From Christiangramia sp. OXR-203 (GTDB taxonomy: Bacteria > Bacteroidota > Bacteroidia > Flavobacteriales > Flavobacteriaceae): a stretch of DNA of 64,000 nt. Positions 8,492-17,954 of this stretch are shown in pieces. The translations under genes were made by a program, and so were the position numbers. How positions within the stretch are numbered: the stretch's first letter is position 1; every line of letters starts with the position of its first letter. A model generated the notes under the pieces. It was not told the origin of the DNA. It worked only from the letters and a program-made list of their open reading frames with translations, and searched no databases. Where the stretch lies: assembly GCF_034372165.1 (NCBI RefSeq), contig NZ_CP139698.1, positions 1,302,001 to 1,366,000 of the forward strand, in the 5' to 3' direction.

Positions 8492-11400
8492 ATGGAAAGT
8501 ACAGGAGAACGCTCAAGTGTTACGTCTGAATCAAAAATTGAAAAGAACCAAACTCGCATTATTGCCGTAGGAGCTAGTGCTGGCGGTTTAGAAGCTCTAA
8601 AGGCGTTTTTTGATACTATAGATGCTAATGATGTAAATGCTTATGTAGTAATTCAACATTTGTCACCAGATTACAAAAGTATGATGGGAGAATTACTGAA
8701 GAAGAATACAAAATTGCCAATAATTCAGATAGACCACGAGATGCAGGTGAAACCAGGGCATGTTCACCTGATCCCTCCCGCGAACAACCTCAAACTTGAT
8801 GGTGACCGGTTAATTTTAATAGAGAAGCCTAAAAGTCAGACCCTAAATTTACCTATTGATATGTTTTTTGAGTCTCTCGCGAAACAGCGAAAGGACAAAG
8901 CTATTGGGGTGATTTTGAGCGGTACTGGAAGTGACGGCACTCGAGGCACGCGAGCACTTAAAGAGAATGATGGTATGGTGATGGTGCAGGAGCCAGAAGA
9001 GGCTAAATTTGATGGTATGCCCGTTAGCGCCATAAGTACAGGGCTTGTAGACTATGTCCTTTCTGTAAATGAAATGGGGCAGGAGCTCAAAAGATTCATT
9101 AATACACCTCCAATATTTCATTCAGAAGATGGTAATGCTGACTTCAACCAAAATGAACTTGAAAAAATTCTGAATTACGTTGATAAAAAGTCAGGATTAG
9201 ATTTCAGAGAATATAAGTATGCTACTCTGGCGAGAAGAATTGCCAGAAGAGTAAATATTTGTAATTGTAATAATCTCAATGGCTATCTTGATTATTTAAA
9301 GAACAATGATGAAGAGGTTGAAATTCTTTACAGAGAATTCTTAATTGGAGTTACTAAGTTTTTCCGGGATGAAGAAGTATGGAACATTTTACGAAATGAT
9401 GTTTTTCCCGAAATGATTAGAAATAGGAATAATGGTGACGTTCTAAAGATCTGGGATGTTGGTTGCAGCACCGGTGAAGAGGCATACTCATTTGCTATGT
9501 GCCTGCTCGAAGAATTGCAGAGACAGGATAAAAATATTGAAATTAAAATATTCGCTACAGATATTTCCCAGGCACACCTGGATATTGGTAGCAAAGGGCT
9601 TTATCCGGAAAGTATCGTCGCAGATGTTCCAAAGGATCTTTTACTAAAATACTTTTTAAGTAAATCTGAAGGGTATCAGGTTTCAGATAAATTACGAAGA
9701 TCTGTCATTTTCTCCAGGCATAACATTATTAAAAATCCGCCCTTCAGTAATATGGATATGGTGGTATGTCGTAATCTTTTAATCTATTTTCAAAATAGTA
9801 TTCAGAAGAAGGCGATGAATGTGTTGCATTATGCATTAAAGAAGGATGGTGTTCTGGTTTTAGGAACCAGTGAAAATCCACATTCACTAAAAGACCAATT
9901 TTCTGAAATTGACCGTAAATGGAAAATTTTCAGAAATAAAAAGATTAGTAAGCGCTTAAAGAATGGAGTTACTCATGCATCCCAAACAAATAGCGACAAC
10001 TCCAGGATTTTAGAGAATAACGCTAAACGGGAACGCAAAAATCGTGGCGCTCAATCCAATCCTATTCGACAAAAGCTTCAGCATGAACTAAATGAAGCTA
10101 TTCTAGGACAGTTTGGCGGTGCTGCAGTTTTCGTAGATACAGATTATAATATACTGCAGGCGGTTGGCGAATTTAGAAAATATGCAGCTTTACCTGTTAG
10201 TGGATTTTCGATCAACTTACTGGATATGCTTGACTCCAGTTTGAAATACGTAATTCAATCTACGTTTAATAAAGCCCTGGAATCTAATGAAGTTGCCGTA
10301 TATAAAGATGTTGTTATAAAAAAAGAGCATGACAATTTTGGCGTAGATGTGATCATTAAGCCCTTAAAAGAATACGCTCTGGAGGATGAGATCAATTACG
10401 TAATAATATTTGTTGAAACGGATATCGATTTATCGAAGATTCAGGAAGTTGAAAAAGTGAGTCCTTCTAATCAAACCAAGGAGTATGTTAGCAACCTTGA
10501 AAATGAGCTGAAACGTACCCGGGAAGACCTGCAAACTTCGCTAGAGGAAATTGAAACCAGTAATGAAGAACTTCAGGCGGCAAATGAGGAACTACTTGCA
10601 TCTAATGAAGAACTGCAAAGTACCAATGAAGAGCTTCAAAGTGTCAATGAGGAAATAAATACAGTTAATGCAGAGAATGTTCAGAAAATGGATGATCTCG
10701 CAGCACTAAATGCTGATATGAACAATCTCTTGAAAAGCACTGATATTGGCGTGATCTTCCTGGATTCCCAATTCAATATTAGGAAATTTACACCGGCCAT
10801 CAAAAGACTTTTCAATTTGTTGGATAGCGATATAGGTAGACCAATAGATAATTTTACCATTAGCTTTGGTCTTATACGTAAAAGGAGCTTTATCGATCGT
10901 TGTAAGAGAGTACTGGATACTGGCAAAGTGCTTGACAAACATATCATTTCAAGAGAAGGTCGCAATTACCTTCAGCGAATTTCTCCTTATTTAAACTCTG
11001 AGAATGAGCGGGAAGGGGTGGTGATCACCTTCATAGATATAGAAACCATTCAGAAGTCTAAAGAGAAACTTGCGGCTAGTGAAAAACGTTTTAGATCCTT
11101 TTACGAAGATGATCCTGTACTACACCTGAGTGTAGATCCAAAATCTTCAGAGATTGTACAATGCAACCGCAAAGCTGTTCTAAAATTAGGGTATAAGGAA
11201 GAGCAAGAGTTGATAGGTAGATCTATACATGAATTCTTCGTTAAAGACTCAAAAGTTTCATCTACGAAACTTAAATCTCGCATCAAGAAATCTGGAGAGA
11301 TCATTAATATCGAGCAGAATATGATTACCAGAAATGGTAGTATTTTACCGGTAATTTTAAATGCAACCGCTGAAAAGGACGAAGCTGAAAACCTTAAAAC

Positions 11401-12151
11401 CATTCGCTATACCTGCGTGGATATTTCAGCTTTGAAAACAGCAGAAGCCAAACTTCAGGAACAAAAAAGTGACCTGGAAAGAGCGAACAGAGATTTGGAG
11501 CAATTTGTTTCCATTTGTTCTCACGATCTACAGGAACCATTAGCAACAATCAAATTTGGTAGCGATGTTCTGGGAAAAATGTACGCCAAACATTTGGATG
11601 AAAAAGGAGAGAACTATATTAAGTACATCAAAAATGCTTCAGACAGGCTTTCGGAACAGATAAAGGCACTTCTGGAACATTCCAGAATTGGAAAGAATGG
11701 AGCAAAAGAACTGGTTGATATAAAAGAGGTTGTAGAAATAGTGAAATACGATCTGGGAAAGAGCATTAGGGATACAGATGCAAAGATCAATATTGGTTCG
11801 ATGCCTCAAATCATGGGTTATGAAGTAGAACTTAGATTGTTATTCCAGAATCTTATTAGTAACGCTATAAAATACGTTCCAAAGGAGCGAAGTCCAGAGA
11901 TCAGGATTTCTTCTTATCGTGAAAATGATTATTGGGTATTTTCCATCATGGATAATGGTGTAGGAATCTCAAAAGAAGACCAGAAAAACATTTTTACAAT
12001 TTTTAATCGTGTACCTGGAAATGAGGATATGGAAGGAACAGGAGTTGGACTGGCACACGTAGAAAAGATCGTATTGCTGCACGAAGGTACCATCTGGGTA
12101 GACTCTCAGGAAGGAGTAGGAAGTACCTTTTATTTTAAACTGAAGGCTTAA
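8492..12151 (+). CDS. CheB-CheR-PAS-histidine kinase polyprotein
   Basis: A 1219-residue signalling protein. Residues about 20-205 are a CheB methylesterase domain with its triad visible: Ser29 in GASAGG, His56 in QHLSP and Asp148 in SGTGSDG. Residues about 220-490 are CheR: the SAM-binding motif WDVGCSTGEEA near 322 and MVVCRNLLIYF near 425. A PAS-like segment and a long coiled coil of repeated NEEL heptads (about 665-745) follow, then two more PAS domains (about 750-860 and 875-985). The C-terminus is a histidine kinase: H-box SHDLQEP with phospho-acceptor His1011, N-box NLISNAIKYV, and G boxes DNGVGIS and GTGVGL. It lacks a CheB receiver domain and transmembrane helices, so it is cytosolic. 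It is 8 bases upstream of bphP and probably works with it. No chemoreceptor gene is nearby. Confidence 0.93.
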   Translation: MESTGERSSVTSESKIEKNQTRIIAVGASAGGLEALKAFFDTIDANDVNAYVVIQHLSPDYKSMMGELLKKNTKLPIIQIDHEMQVKPGHVHLIPPANNLKLDGDRLILIEKPKSQTLNLPIDMFFESLAKQRKDKAIGVILSGTGSDGTRGTRALKENDGMVMVQEPEEAKFDGMPVSAISTGLVDYVLSVNEMGQELKRFINTPPIFHSEDGNADFNQNELEKILNYVDKKSGLDFREYKYATLARRIARRVNICNCNNLNGYLDYLKNNDEEVEILYREFLIGVTKFFRDEEVWNILRNDVFPEMIRNRNNGDVLKIWDVGCSTGEEAYSFAMCLLEELQRQDKNIEIKIFATDISQAHLDIGSKGLYPESIVADVPKDLLLKYFLSKSEGYQVSDKLRRSVIFSRHNIIKNPPFSNMDMVVCRNLLIYFQNSIQKKAMNVLHYALKKDGVLVLGTSENPHSLKDQFSEIDRKWKIFRNKKISKRLKNGVTHASQTNSDNSRILENNAKRERKNRGAQSNPIRQKLQHELNEAILGQFGGAAVFVDTDYNILQAVGEFRKYAALPVSGFSINLLDMLDSSLKYVIQSTFNKALESNEVAVYKDVVIKKEHDNFGVDVIIKPLKEYALEDEINYVIIFVETDIDLSKIQEVEKVSPSNQTKEYVSNLENELKRTREDLQTSLEEIETSNEELQAANEELLASNEELQSTNEELQSVNEEINTVNAENVQKMDDLAALNADMNNLLKSTDIGVIFLDSQFNIRKFTPAIKRLFNLLDSDIGRPIDNFTISFGLIRKRSFIDRCKRVLDTGKVLDKHIISREGRNYLQRISPYLNSENEREGVVITFIDIETIQKSKEKLAASEKRFRSFYEDDPVLHLSVDPKSSEIVQCNRKAVLKLGYKEEQELIGRSIHEFFVKDSKVSSTKLKSRIKKSGEIINIEQNMITRNGSILPVILNATAEKDEAENLKTIRYTCVDISALKTAEAKLQEQKSDLERANRDLEQFVSICSHDLQEPLATIKFGSDVLGKMYAKHLDEKGENYIKYIKNASDRLSEQIKALLEHSRIGKNGAKELVDIKEVVEIVKYDLGKSIRDTDAKINIGSMPQIMGYEVELRLLFQNLISNAIKYVPKERSPEIRISSYRENDYWVFSIMDNGVGISKEDQKNIFTIFNRVPGNEDMEGTGVGLAHVEKIVLLHEGTIWVDSQEGVGSTFYFKLKA
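10559..10684 (+). repeat. Heptad repeat coding a coiled coil
   Basis: Six consecutive 21-base units encode seven-residue repeats of the form (S/T/A/V)NEELQx, starting at residue 690 of the CheB-CheR kinase. This is the signalling helix joining the CheR/PAS half to the kinase half. Such NEEL-rich linkers are common in CheB/CheR-PAS proteins. Confidence 0.8.
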
Positions 12152-12159
12152 GTATTTTA

Positions 12160-14373
12160 ATGACAGAAGAGAATAAGTACCCGGTAGAAGTAGACCTTAG
12201 TAGTTGTGAAAAGGAGCCTATTCATATTATAGGTACCACGCAATCGCATGGTTTGTTGATAGCTTCATGTATCAAGACAGGTGAGATCACACAGGTTGGA
12301 GAGAATTCTGGCCATATCATTGGTATTGCTTCAGACGAATTACTAAAACTCAATATTTCTGATATTTTATCTTCGGAAGTGCTTAAAAATATCAATGAAT
12401 CACTGCTGAAGGATGAGAGACTGGAAGTTGAAGAGTCCCTGGTCAATGGTAAGAAATTTATCATTATCCCACATTTAAGCGGTAATTCTCTAATTCTGGA
12501 TATTGAACCCACCCATGAAAAGAAGGATACTTTTGATTTTCAGAGGGAGTTATCCGGATTACTGAATACATTATCTGCAAGTGATAACCCTCAACAGCTT
12601 TGTCAGGATGCAGCCAATCTTACCCGCCAGATTTTTCAATATGACCGTGTGATGGTCTATAAGTTCGATGATGAGTGGAATGGAAAGGTGATCGCGGAAG
12701 CAAAGACTGATGATCTGGAGCCTTTCTTAGGACTACAGTATCCGGCAAGTGATATTCCGAAGCAGGCGAGACAATTATTTTTTAAGAACAGAGTGCGTAT
12801 TATTACTGATGTTAATTACAGTCCAGTAAAAATAGTTCCTCAAATCTCACCTGCAAGTAGCGAACCTCTAGATATCTCGAAATCTAAACTAAGAGGTGTA
12901 TCACCAATTCATATTGAATATCTTCAAAACATGGGGATTGGTGCGAGTTTGACCGCGGCATTGATCAGTAATGGTAAATTATGGGGTTTGCTGGCCTGCC
13001 ATCATCAGGAGGCTAAATTTGTGAGTTACTACGAGAGACAAACCTGTGAATTTCTAATCCAGATATTTTCGAATGAACTTTCACTAAAGAACTCCAGTAC
13101 ATTTTTAACTAAAATAGGAAAGATAGAAAAGGTAGCAGGACAACTTATGGATCAGGTCTTGAGACATGATTCCATCAAAAAAGGACTCGCCACTAATGAG
13201 CTTAAACTTACAGATCTTATTGAATCTTCTGGAGCTGCAATCGTAATAGACGGGAAGATCAAGTTAGTTAGAGAGACACCATCCAAAAAAGAAGTGAAAA
13301 CACTTATCAAGAAGTTTTTGAGTAAACAACAAGATAATATATTCCATACTAAGAACTTAATGAGCTTACATCCAGAAGCTAAAGCTTACAAAGCAACTGG
13401 GTCGGGTATTTTAAGTTCTCGATTGGGAAATGACAATAAGAACTATTTGATCTGGTTTCGTCCTGAAGTAATTCAGCAAATTGACTGGGGTGGCGATCCC
13501 AATAACAAGGCATTCTACGATTCAGAAAAAAAGCGGCTGACTCCGCGTAAATCTTTCGAGAAATGGACCGAGAATTTGAGCGGTGTAGCAACTGCCTGGA
13601 ATGATTATGAATTAAGCGGCGCCAGAAAACTCAGTAAAAATGTTAATTACGTTATTCTTGATCATCAAAAACGTAACATAGATAATCTTAATGAGAAGTT
13701 GGTAACTGCTCATAAGGAACTTGAACTTTTCAGCCAGGGTCTTTCGCACGATTTAAAAGCGCCTTTACGTGGAGTAGATGGTTATGCTCATATTTTAAAG
13801 GAAGATCACTTCAGCAGTCTCAATAAAGAAGGGAGAATGGCGGTAGATACGATCCTGTCTTCGGTTCAGGAGATGCAGGATCTAATTGATAATATACTCT
13901 CCTTCGCCGGGGTCTCAAATGAGAATATTAATAAACAGGTCGTCGCTACAGATACCATGGTGAGTGATATCCTGACGTCATTTAATATAAAGTCCAACTT
14001 TAGTAAAACTTCTGTTAGTATTGATGAGTCTTTACCAAAAATGCTGGGAGACAGAAGGATGCTGGGTCAGGTCTGGTCCAATCTAATTGCCAATGCTTTG
14101 AAATATAGTGAAAGAAGTTCCAGTCCAGCAATTGTAATAGGGTATAGTCTGCAAGAAAACATTACTGTATACCATATCAAGGATAACGGGATTGGTTTTG
14201 ATCCAAAATATAAAGAGGAAATTTTCAACTTATTTTCAAGACATTCGGGAGATAATTACCAGGGCACCGGAATTGGATTAGCGATCGTAAAAAAGATCAT
14301 CGAGAAGCATAATGGTAAGATCTGGGCAGAGAGTGACCCTGGTAAAGGCTCAACTTTCTACTTTCATGTTTAA
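12160..14373 (+). CDS. bphP: Bacteriophytochrome histidine kinase
   Basis: Red/far-red photoreceptor kinase of 737 residues with the order PAS-GAF-PHY-HisKA-HATPase. Cys16, in SSCEKEPIHI, is at the position of the biliverdin-linking cysteine of DrBphP. The GAF domain (about 130-320) has PASDIP (Asp198), the chromophore histidines His251 (SPIHIEYL) and His282 (ACHHQ). The PHY tongue has WGGDP and PRKSF (462-466). The kinase core has His530 in the H-box (LSHDLKAPL), then NLIANALKYS, DNGIGFD and GTGIGLAIV. There is no membrane segment. Bound biliverdin is inferred from these residues and from the heme oxygenase gene downstream. Confidence 0.95.
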   Translation: MTEENKYPVEVDLSSCEKEPIHIIGTTQSHGLLIASCIKTGEITQVGENSGHIIGIASDELLKLNISDILSSEVLKNINESLLKDERLEVEESLVNGKKFIIIPHLSGNSLILDIEPTHEKKDTFDFQRELSGLLNTLSASDNPQQLCQDAANLTRQIFQYDRVMVYKFDDEWNGKVIAEAKTDDLEPFLGLQYPASDIPKQARQLFFKNRVRIITDVNYSPVKIVPQISPASSEPLDISKSKLRGVSPIHIEYLQNMGIGASLTAALISNGKLWGLLACHHQEAKFVSYYERQTCEFLIQIFSNELSLKNSSTFLTKIGKIEKVAGQLMDQVLRHDSIKKGLATNELKLTDLIESSGAAIVIDGKIKLVRETPSKKEVKTLIKKFLSKQQDNIFHTKNLMSLHPEAKAYKATGSGILSSRLGNDNKNYLIWFRPEVIQQIDWGGDPNNKAFYDSEKKRLTPRKSFEKWTENLSGVATAWNDYELSGARKLSKNVNYVILDHQKRNIDNLNEKLVTAHKELELFSQGLSHDLKAPLRGVDGYAHILKEDHFSSLNKEGRMAVDTILSSVQEMQDLIDNILSFAGVSNENINKQVVATDTMVSDILTSFNIKSNFSKTSVSIDESLPKMLGDRRMLGQVWSNLIANALKYSERSSSPAIVIGYSLQENITVYHIKDNGIGFDPKYKEEIFNLFSRHSGDNYQGTGIGLAIVKKIIEKHNGKIWAESDPGKGSTFYFHV

Positions 14374-14383
14374 CTTTTAGCAA

Positions 14384-14414
14384 TTGTTTCATACTTAGTT
14401 TTAGATTATTTTCG
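14384..14414 (+). promoter_or_regulatory. Possible internal promoter before the response regulator
   Basis: TTG at 14384-14386, a 20-base spacer, then TATTTTCG at 14407-14414, one mismatch from TAnnTTTG. Transcription would start about 14 bases before the response-regulator ATG. It falls in the only sizeable gap (61 bases) of the phytochrome operon. Confidence 0.4.
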
Positions 14415-14434
14415 CTTTTGATATAAGTGTAGTC

Positions 14435-14995
14435 ATGATCCACAGAAAACTTAACATACTTCTGGTTGAAGATAACGAGAATGATATCTTTCTCATTAAG
14501 CGACAAATTTCAAAGATCGTAGAGGAACCTGTGATCGAAACCACAGATAATCTTCAGGATTGTAAACGATTACTTTTGAACTTCGCGCCAGACGTGGTCC
14601 TTTCAGATTATAATTTGCCCAACTGTACAGGCCTTGATGTGCTGACTACCGTGCAGGAATTTGATGATTCCATTGGATTTATCTTTATTACCGGAACTAT
14701 CAACGATGAGGAATTAGCGGCAAACACTATTTTAAATGGAGCTTCAGGTTTTATTCTTAAAAAGAATATTAACAGCCTGAGTGAAAAGCTGGAGCCTCTG
14801 CTAAAAAAGATAGTCATTAATATGACCTCAAAACAGGAGCTTAGAAGTATGATTCGCCAGAACAAAATCACGGTGAACAAGATCTATGATTACCTGGACA
14901 AAATGAATTCTGAAGATCAGGCTCAGAAAGAGAACATCAATAAGATCAGGGAAGCGATCGGTAATTTTGATACAGATAGAAACGATGCTGAATAA
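14435..14995 (+). CDS. Receiver-only response regulator
   Basis: A 186-residue protein with one REC domain at residues 6-130: acidic pocket Glu12-Asp13, phospho-acceptor Asp58 in VLSDYNLP, Thr in FITGT, and the conserved Lys in GFILKK. A polar, probably helical tail of about 55 residues follows, with no DNA-binding or enzymatic domain. Its place between bphP and the heme oxygenase gene makes it the likely phosphoryl acceptor of the phytochrome kinase, the CheB-CheR kinase, or both. Its output may be protein-protein contact or phosphorelay. Confidence 0.9.
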   Translation: MIHRKLNILLVEDNENDIFLIKRQISKIVEEPVIETTDNLQDCKRLLLNFAPDVVLSDYNLPNCTGLDVLTTVQEFDDSIGFIFITGTINDEELAANTILNGASGFILKKNINSLSEKLEPLLKKIVINMTSKQELRSMIRQNKITVNKIYDYLDKMNSEDQAQKENINKIREAIGNFDTDRNDAE

Positions 14996-15533
14996 ATTAC
15001 GGGAAGCAACCAAAGCTCAACATGAGGCGTTGGAAGGTGAAAATCTAGCCAACAAGATCATGGATCATAGTATTACTGAAGAAGAGTATAAATTACTTCT
15101 GCTCCAGAATTATGCTGCTTATGCTGCTACTGAAGATCCTATAGCCAGCCATCTAAAAAATTATTCTTCTACAAAAACCGATGCGATCAAATTGGATCTT
15201 TCAAGCCTTGGAATAGATAAGGCTGAAACTTCTCTTGAATTTCAATGTGAAAATGATGCAGAAGCTATAGGTGCAGCATATGTTGTAGAAGGTTCTGCAA
15301 TGGGAGGTTTAATGATAGGGAAGGAGCTGAAGAATTGTCCTCATCTTGAACATTTACCAGATCAACAATTTTTCAGTGGAAAAAGAGACCAGATCAAAAG
15401 CTGGAATGAATTTCTAAAGTTTCTTCGGAGTAAGGACTTTTCAGAAGATCAAAAAGAAACTGCTGCCAGAAAGGCTCAACAAACTTTTGATTTGTTTGAA
15501 GAAGCATTCAAAATTGAATTAATAAAATTATAA
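14985..15533 (+). CDS. bphO: Biliverdin-producing heme oxygenase
   Basis: Oxidises heme to biliverdin, the chromophore of the phytochrome encoded two genes upstream. It is an all-helical protein of about 182 residues. The N-terminal motif LREATKAQHEALE carries the proximal heme-ligand histidine in the same context as in other heme oxygenases, and the Gly-rich distal-helix stretch GSAMGGLMIG matches the region that kinks over heme. I chose the ATG at 14985, giving an 11-base overlap with the response regulator; an ATG at 14967 is also possible and would add six residues. Length and the phytochrome context point to light sensing rather than iron acquisition. Confidence 0.9.
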   Translation: MLNKLREATKAQHEALEGENLANKIMDHSITEEEYKLLLLQNYAAYAATEDPIASHLKNYSSTKTDAIKLDLSSLGIDKAETSLEFQCENDAEAIGAAYVVEGSAMGGLMIGKELKNCPHLEHLPDQQFFSGKRDQIKSWNEFLKFLRSKDFSEDQKETAARKAQQTFDLFEEAFKIELIKL

Positions 15534-15554
15534 AGTCCTTCTCAGGACTTTTTT
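15532..15554 (+). terminator. Terminator of the phytochrome operon
   Basis: AAAGTCCT (15532-15539), loop TCTC, AGGACTTT (15544-15551), followed by further T residues. It begins at the bphO stop codon and separates the operon from ggt. Confidence 0.85.
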
Positions 15555-15571
15555 CATTAAAACGCGTTGCT

Positions 15572-17278
15572 ATGTATAAGATAACACTACTTCTACTTGT
15601 ATTTTTCTCGGTTCAGCAACTTGATTTGCAGGCACAATCGGGAAGAATTCCTGTGGAAGCCGAAAATGGGATGGTGACAAGCTCACATTACCTGGCTTCA
15701 GAAGCAGGTGTGGAAATACTCAAAAAAGGAGGAAATGCTATCGATGCTTCTATCGCAACTGCTTTTACATTAGCTGTGACTTTGCCTTCGGCTGGTAATA
15801 TTGGTGGCGGAGGATTTTTGCTTTATAAACCGAATGCAAATAAGGCAACCGGATTCAACTTTAGAGAAAAAGCTCCCCAAAAAGCTACAAAAACTATGTT
15901 TCTTGGAGAAGATGGTAAAGTTAAAGATAACTCGAACCATGAAACGACATTATCTGCAGGAGTTCCGGGAACTGTTGCTGGATTATTTCAGGCACATTCC
16001 AGTTATGGAACAATGGATTGGGCTAGCCTGGTTCAACCTGCGATCGATCTTGCCCAGAATGGATTCACGGTATATCCAGATCTGGCCAGATTTTCTGAGT
16101 GGGTTTACGATAACAAAGAAGAATATTCAAGTACTGCCGCTGTTTTCCTGAATAGCAACGGAGAAGCTTACCAAACGGGCGATACCATTATTCAGAAGGA
16201 TCTTGCTGAATCTCTTATAAGAATCCGTGATGATGGAGCTGATGGTTTTTATGGCGGTAAAACTGCTCAGCTAATTCATGATTTTATGAAGAATACTAAT
16301 GGTATTATTACCAAAAAGGATCTGGAAGATTATGTGTCGGAAGAAGTAGAACCGCTCGTAGGAAATTATCGTGGAAATGAAATTATCGGGATGCCTCCTC
16401 CAAGTTCTGGTGGAACTGCGATCATAGAAATGCTAAACATTCTTGAGAATTATGATCTTAAGGGATACGGACTTAACAGCGCTCAGAGCATTCATTATAT
16501 TAGTGAAGCCATGCGACTAGCTTTTGCAGATAGAGCTCAATTTCTTGGGGATCCGGATTTTAATCCAGAAATGCCTTTGGATTCACTCTTATCGAAATCA
16601 TACGCTCGTAACTTAAGATCGGGCATTAAGAAAAAGACAGCTTCCGTAAGCGATTCTGCAAATTTTAATAAGAAGCATCTTCAGTTTGAAAGCGAGGAAA
16701 CTACCCATATTTCGGTGGTCGATAAAGAAGGCAATGCTGTTTCACTTACTTATACATTGGAACATTCGTATGGAAATAGGATCGTAGTAGAAGGCGCAGG
16801 TTTTCTTCTAAATAACGAAATGGGTGATTTTAATGCGATTCCCGGCTTAACAAATTCAGAAGGTAGAATTGGAACAGAGCCTAATCAAATCGCTCCCGGA
16901 AAACGAATGCTTTCAAGCATGAGTCCAACCATCGTAGAGAAAAACGACAAGGCTACTATCGTAATTGGATCACCAGGTGGCCGAACTATCATCAATACTG
17001 TTCTACAGGTTATTCTGAATGTTGTAGATTATGATCTGGATATCGCAAAAGCTATCGAATCACCAAAATTTCATCACCAATGGTTGCCTGATATGATCAC
17101 TTTTGAAGAGTGGGGTTTTTCACCAGACACGATAGAGATTTTAAAATCCTACGGGCATGAAACAGGAACGCGATCTTCACAAGGTAGAGCTATGGGAATT
17201 TTCATAGATCCTGAAACTGGTGTTTACCAGGGTTCTGCCGATTCCAGAAGCTATACAGGTAAAGCGCTTGGATATTAG
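15572..17278 (+). CDS. ggt: Gamma-glutamyltransferase
   Basis: Periplasmic enzyme that hydrolyses or transfers the gamma-glutamyl group of glutathione. The 568-residue precursor has a Sec signal peptide (MYKITLLLLVFFSVQQ, cleavage near LQAQ). The autoprocessing site and nucleophile is Thr377 in EETTHISVVD, which would split it into large and small subunits. Downstream are SPGGRTI (substrate and oxyanion region) and RMLSSMSPT. Length matches E. coli Ggt (580). It follows the phytochrome terminator directly and is probably independent of that operon. Confidence 0.95.
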   Translation: MYKITLLLLVFFSVQQLDLQAQSGRIPVEAENGMVTSSHYLASEAGVEILKKGGNAIDASIATAFTLAVTLPSAGNIGGGGFLLYKPNANKATGFNFREKAPQKATKTMFLGEDGKVKDNSNHETTLSAGVPGTVAGLFQAHSSYGTMDWASLVQPAIDLAQNGFTVYPDLARFSEWVYDNKEEYSSTAAVFLNSNGEAYQTGDTIIQKDLAESLIRIRDDGADGFYGGKTAQLIHDFMKNTNGIITKKDLEDYVSEEVEPLVGNYRGNEIIGMPPPSSGGTAIIEMLNILENYDLKGYGLNSAQSIHYISEAMRLAFADRAQFLGDPDFNPEMPLDSLLSKSYARNLRSGIKKKTASVSDSANFNKKHLQFESEETTHISVVDKEGNAVSLTYTLEHSYGNRIVVEGAGFLLNNEMGDFNAIPGLTNSEGRIGTEPNQIAPGKRMLSSMSPTIVEKNDKATIVIGSPGGRTIINTVLQVILNVVDYDLDIAKAIESPKFHHQWLPDMITFEEWGFSPDTIEILKSYGHETGTRSSQGRAMGIFIDPETGVYQGSADSRSYTGKALGY

Positions 17279-17859
17279 AAATTTACGCTTTTTATTTCTC
17301 GCACTTCACCACTATCTAAATTATCGAGTCTTTCATTGGCGATACGAACTCTTACCAGTCTTAAAGTAGCAAAGCCAACTGCTGCGGTCATTTTTTTTAC
17401 CTGTCTGAACTTGCCTTCGGTAAGAGTAATACTTACCCAACTGGTGGGCCCGTGTCGTTCGTCCCGTATTGGTTTGCTCCTTTCAGGGAATTCTGGTACT
17501 GTATCCAATTTAAAAACCCTGCATTCTTTAGTTTGATAATTTTTGCCCTGAATGCCTATCTCAACACCTTTGCGAAGTTTAGCAATGGCATCTTCTGAAA
17601 TTTCACCATCAACCTGTACATAATATTCCTTTTCAGAATTACCGGCGGTAACCTTTGTGCTAAGCTTACCATTTGTCGTCAATAATAAAAGTCCTTCAGA
17701 ATCCTTATCCAGTCTCCCAATAGACATGGTACCTTCAGGAAAATCACCTAGCTCTCCCAGAAGCTTATGTTTTCCTACCTTTCTTTGGTTAGTTATAAAC
17801 TGACTCAAATAACCGTATGGTTTATAGATCTTAAAATGCCTGTGATAATTAGAAGTCAT
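17275..17859 (-). CDS. rluE: 23S rRNA pseudouridine synthase, RluE/RsuA family
   Basis: RNA pseudouridine synthase of about 194 residues. The N-terminal IYKPYGYLSQF motif is typical of the RluE branch, which lacks the S4 domain of RsuA. The catalytic Asp is in GRLDKDSEGLLLL. A KMT-helix region (KFRQVKKMTAAVGF) and LVRVRI complete the family core. I chose the ATG at 17859 (MTSNYHRHF) because the in-frame upstream ATG at 17889 adds a hydrophobic stretch foreign to the family. The stop overlaps the convergent ggt stop by 4 bases. E. coli RluE modifies U2457; the same target here is inferred. Confidence 0.88.
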   Translation of the reverse strand: MTSNYHRHFKIYKPYGYLSQFITNQRKVGKHKLLGELGDFPEGTMSIGRLDKDSEGLLLLTTNGKLSTKVTAGNSEKEYYVQVDGEISEDAIAKLRKGVEIGIQGKNYQTKECRVFKLDTVPEFPERSKPIRDERHGPTSWVSITLTEGKFRQVKKMTAAVGFATLRLVRVRIANERLDNLDSGEVREIKSVNF

Positions 17860-17954
17860 AATTGTAGTGAACAATAGAAGATTTATCAAAACTTTAAAAG
17901 TTGTTTTGAACGAATCTACTTAAGTTAATAGGAAACAAATTTAAAATCTTATTT

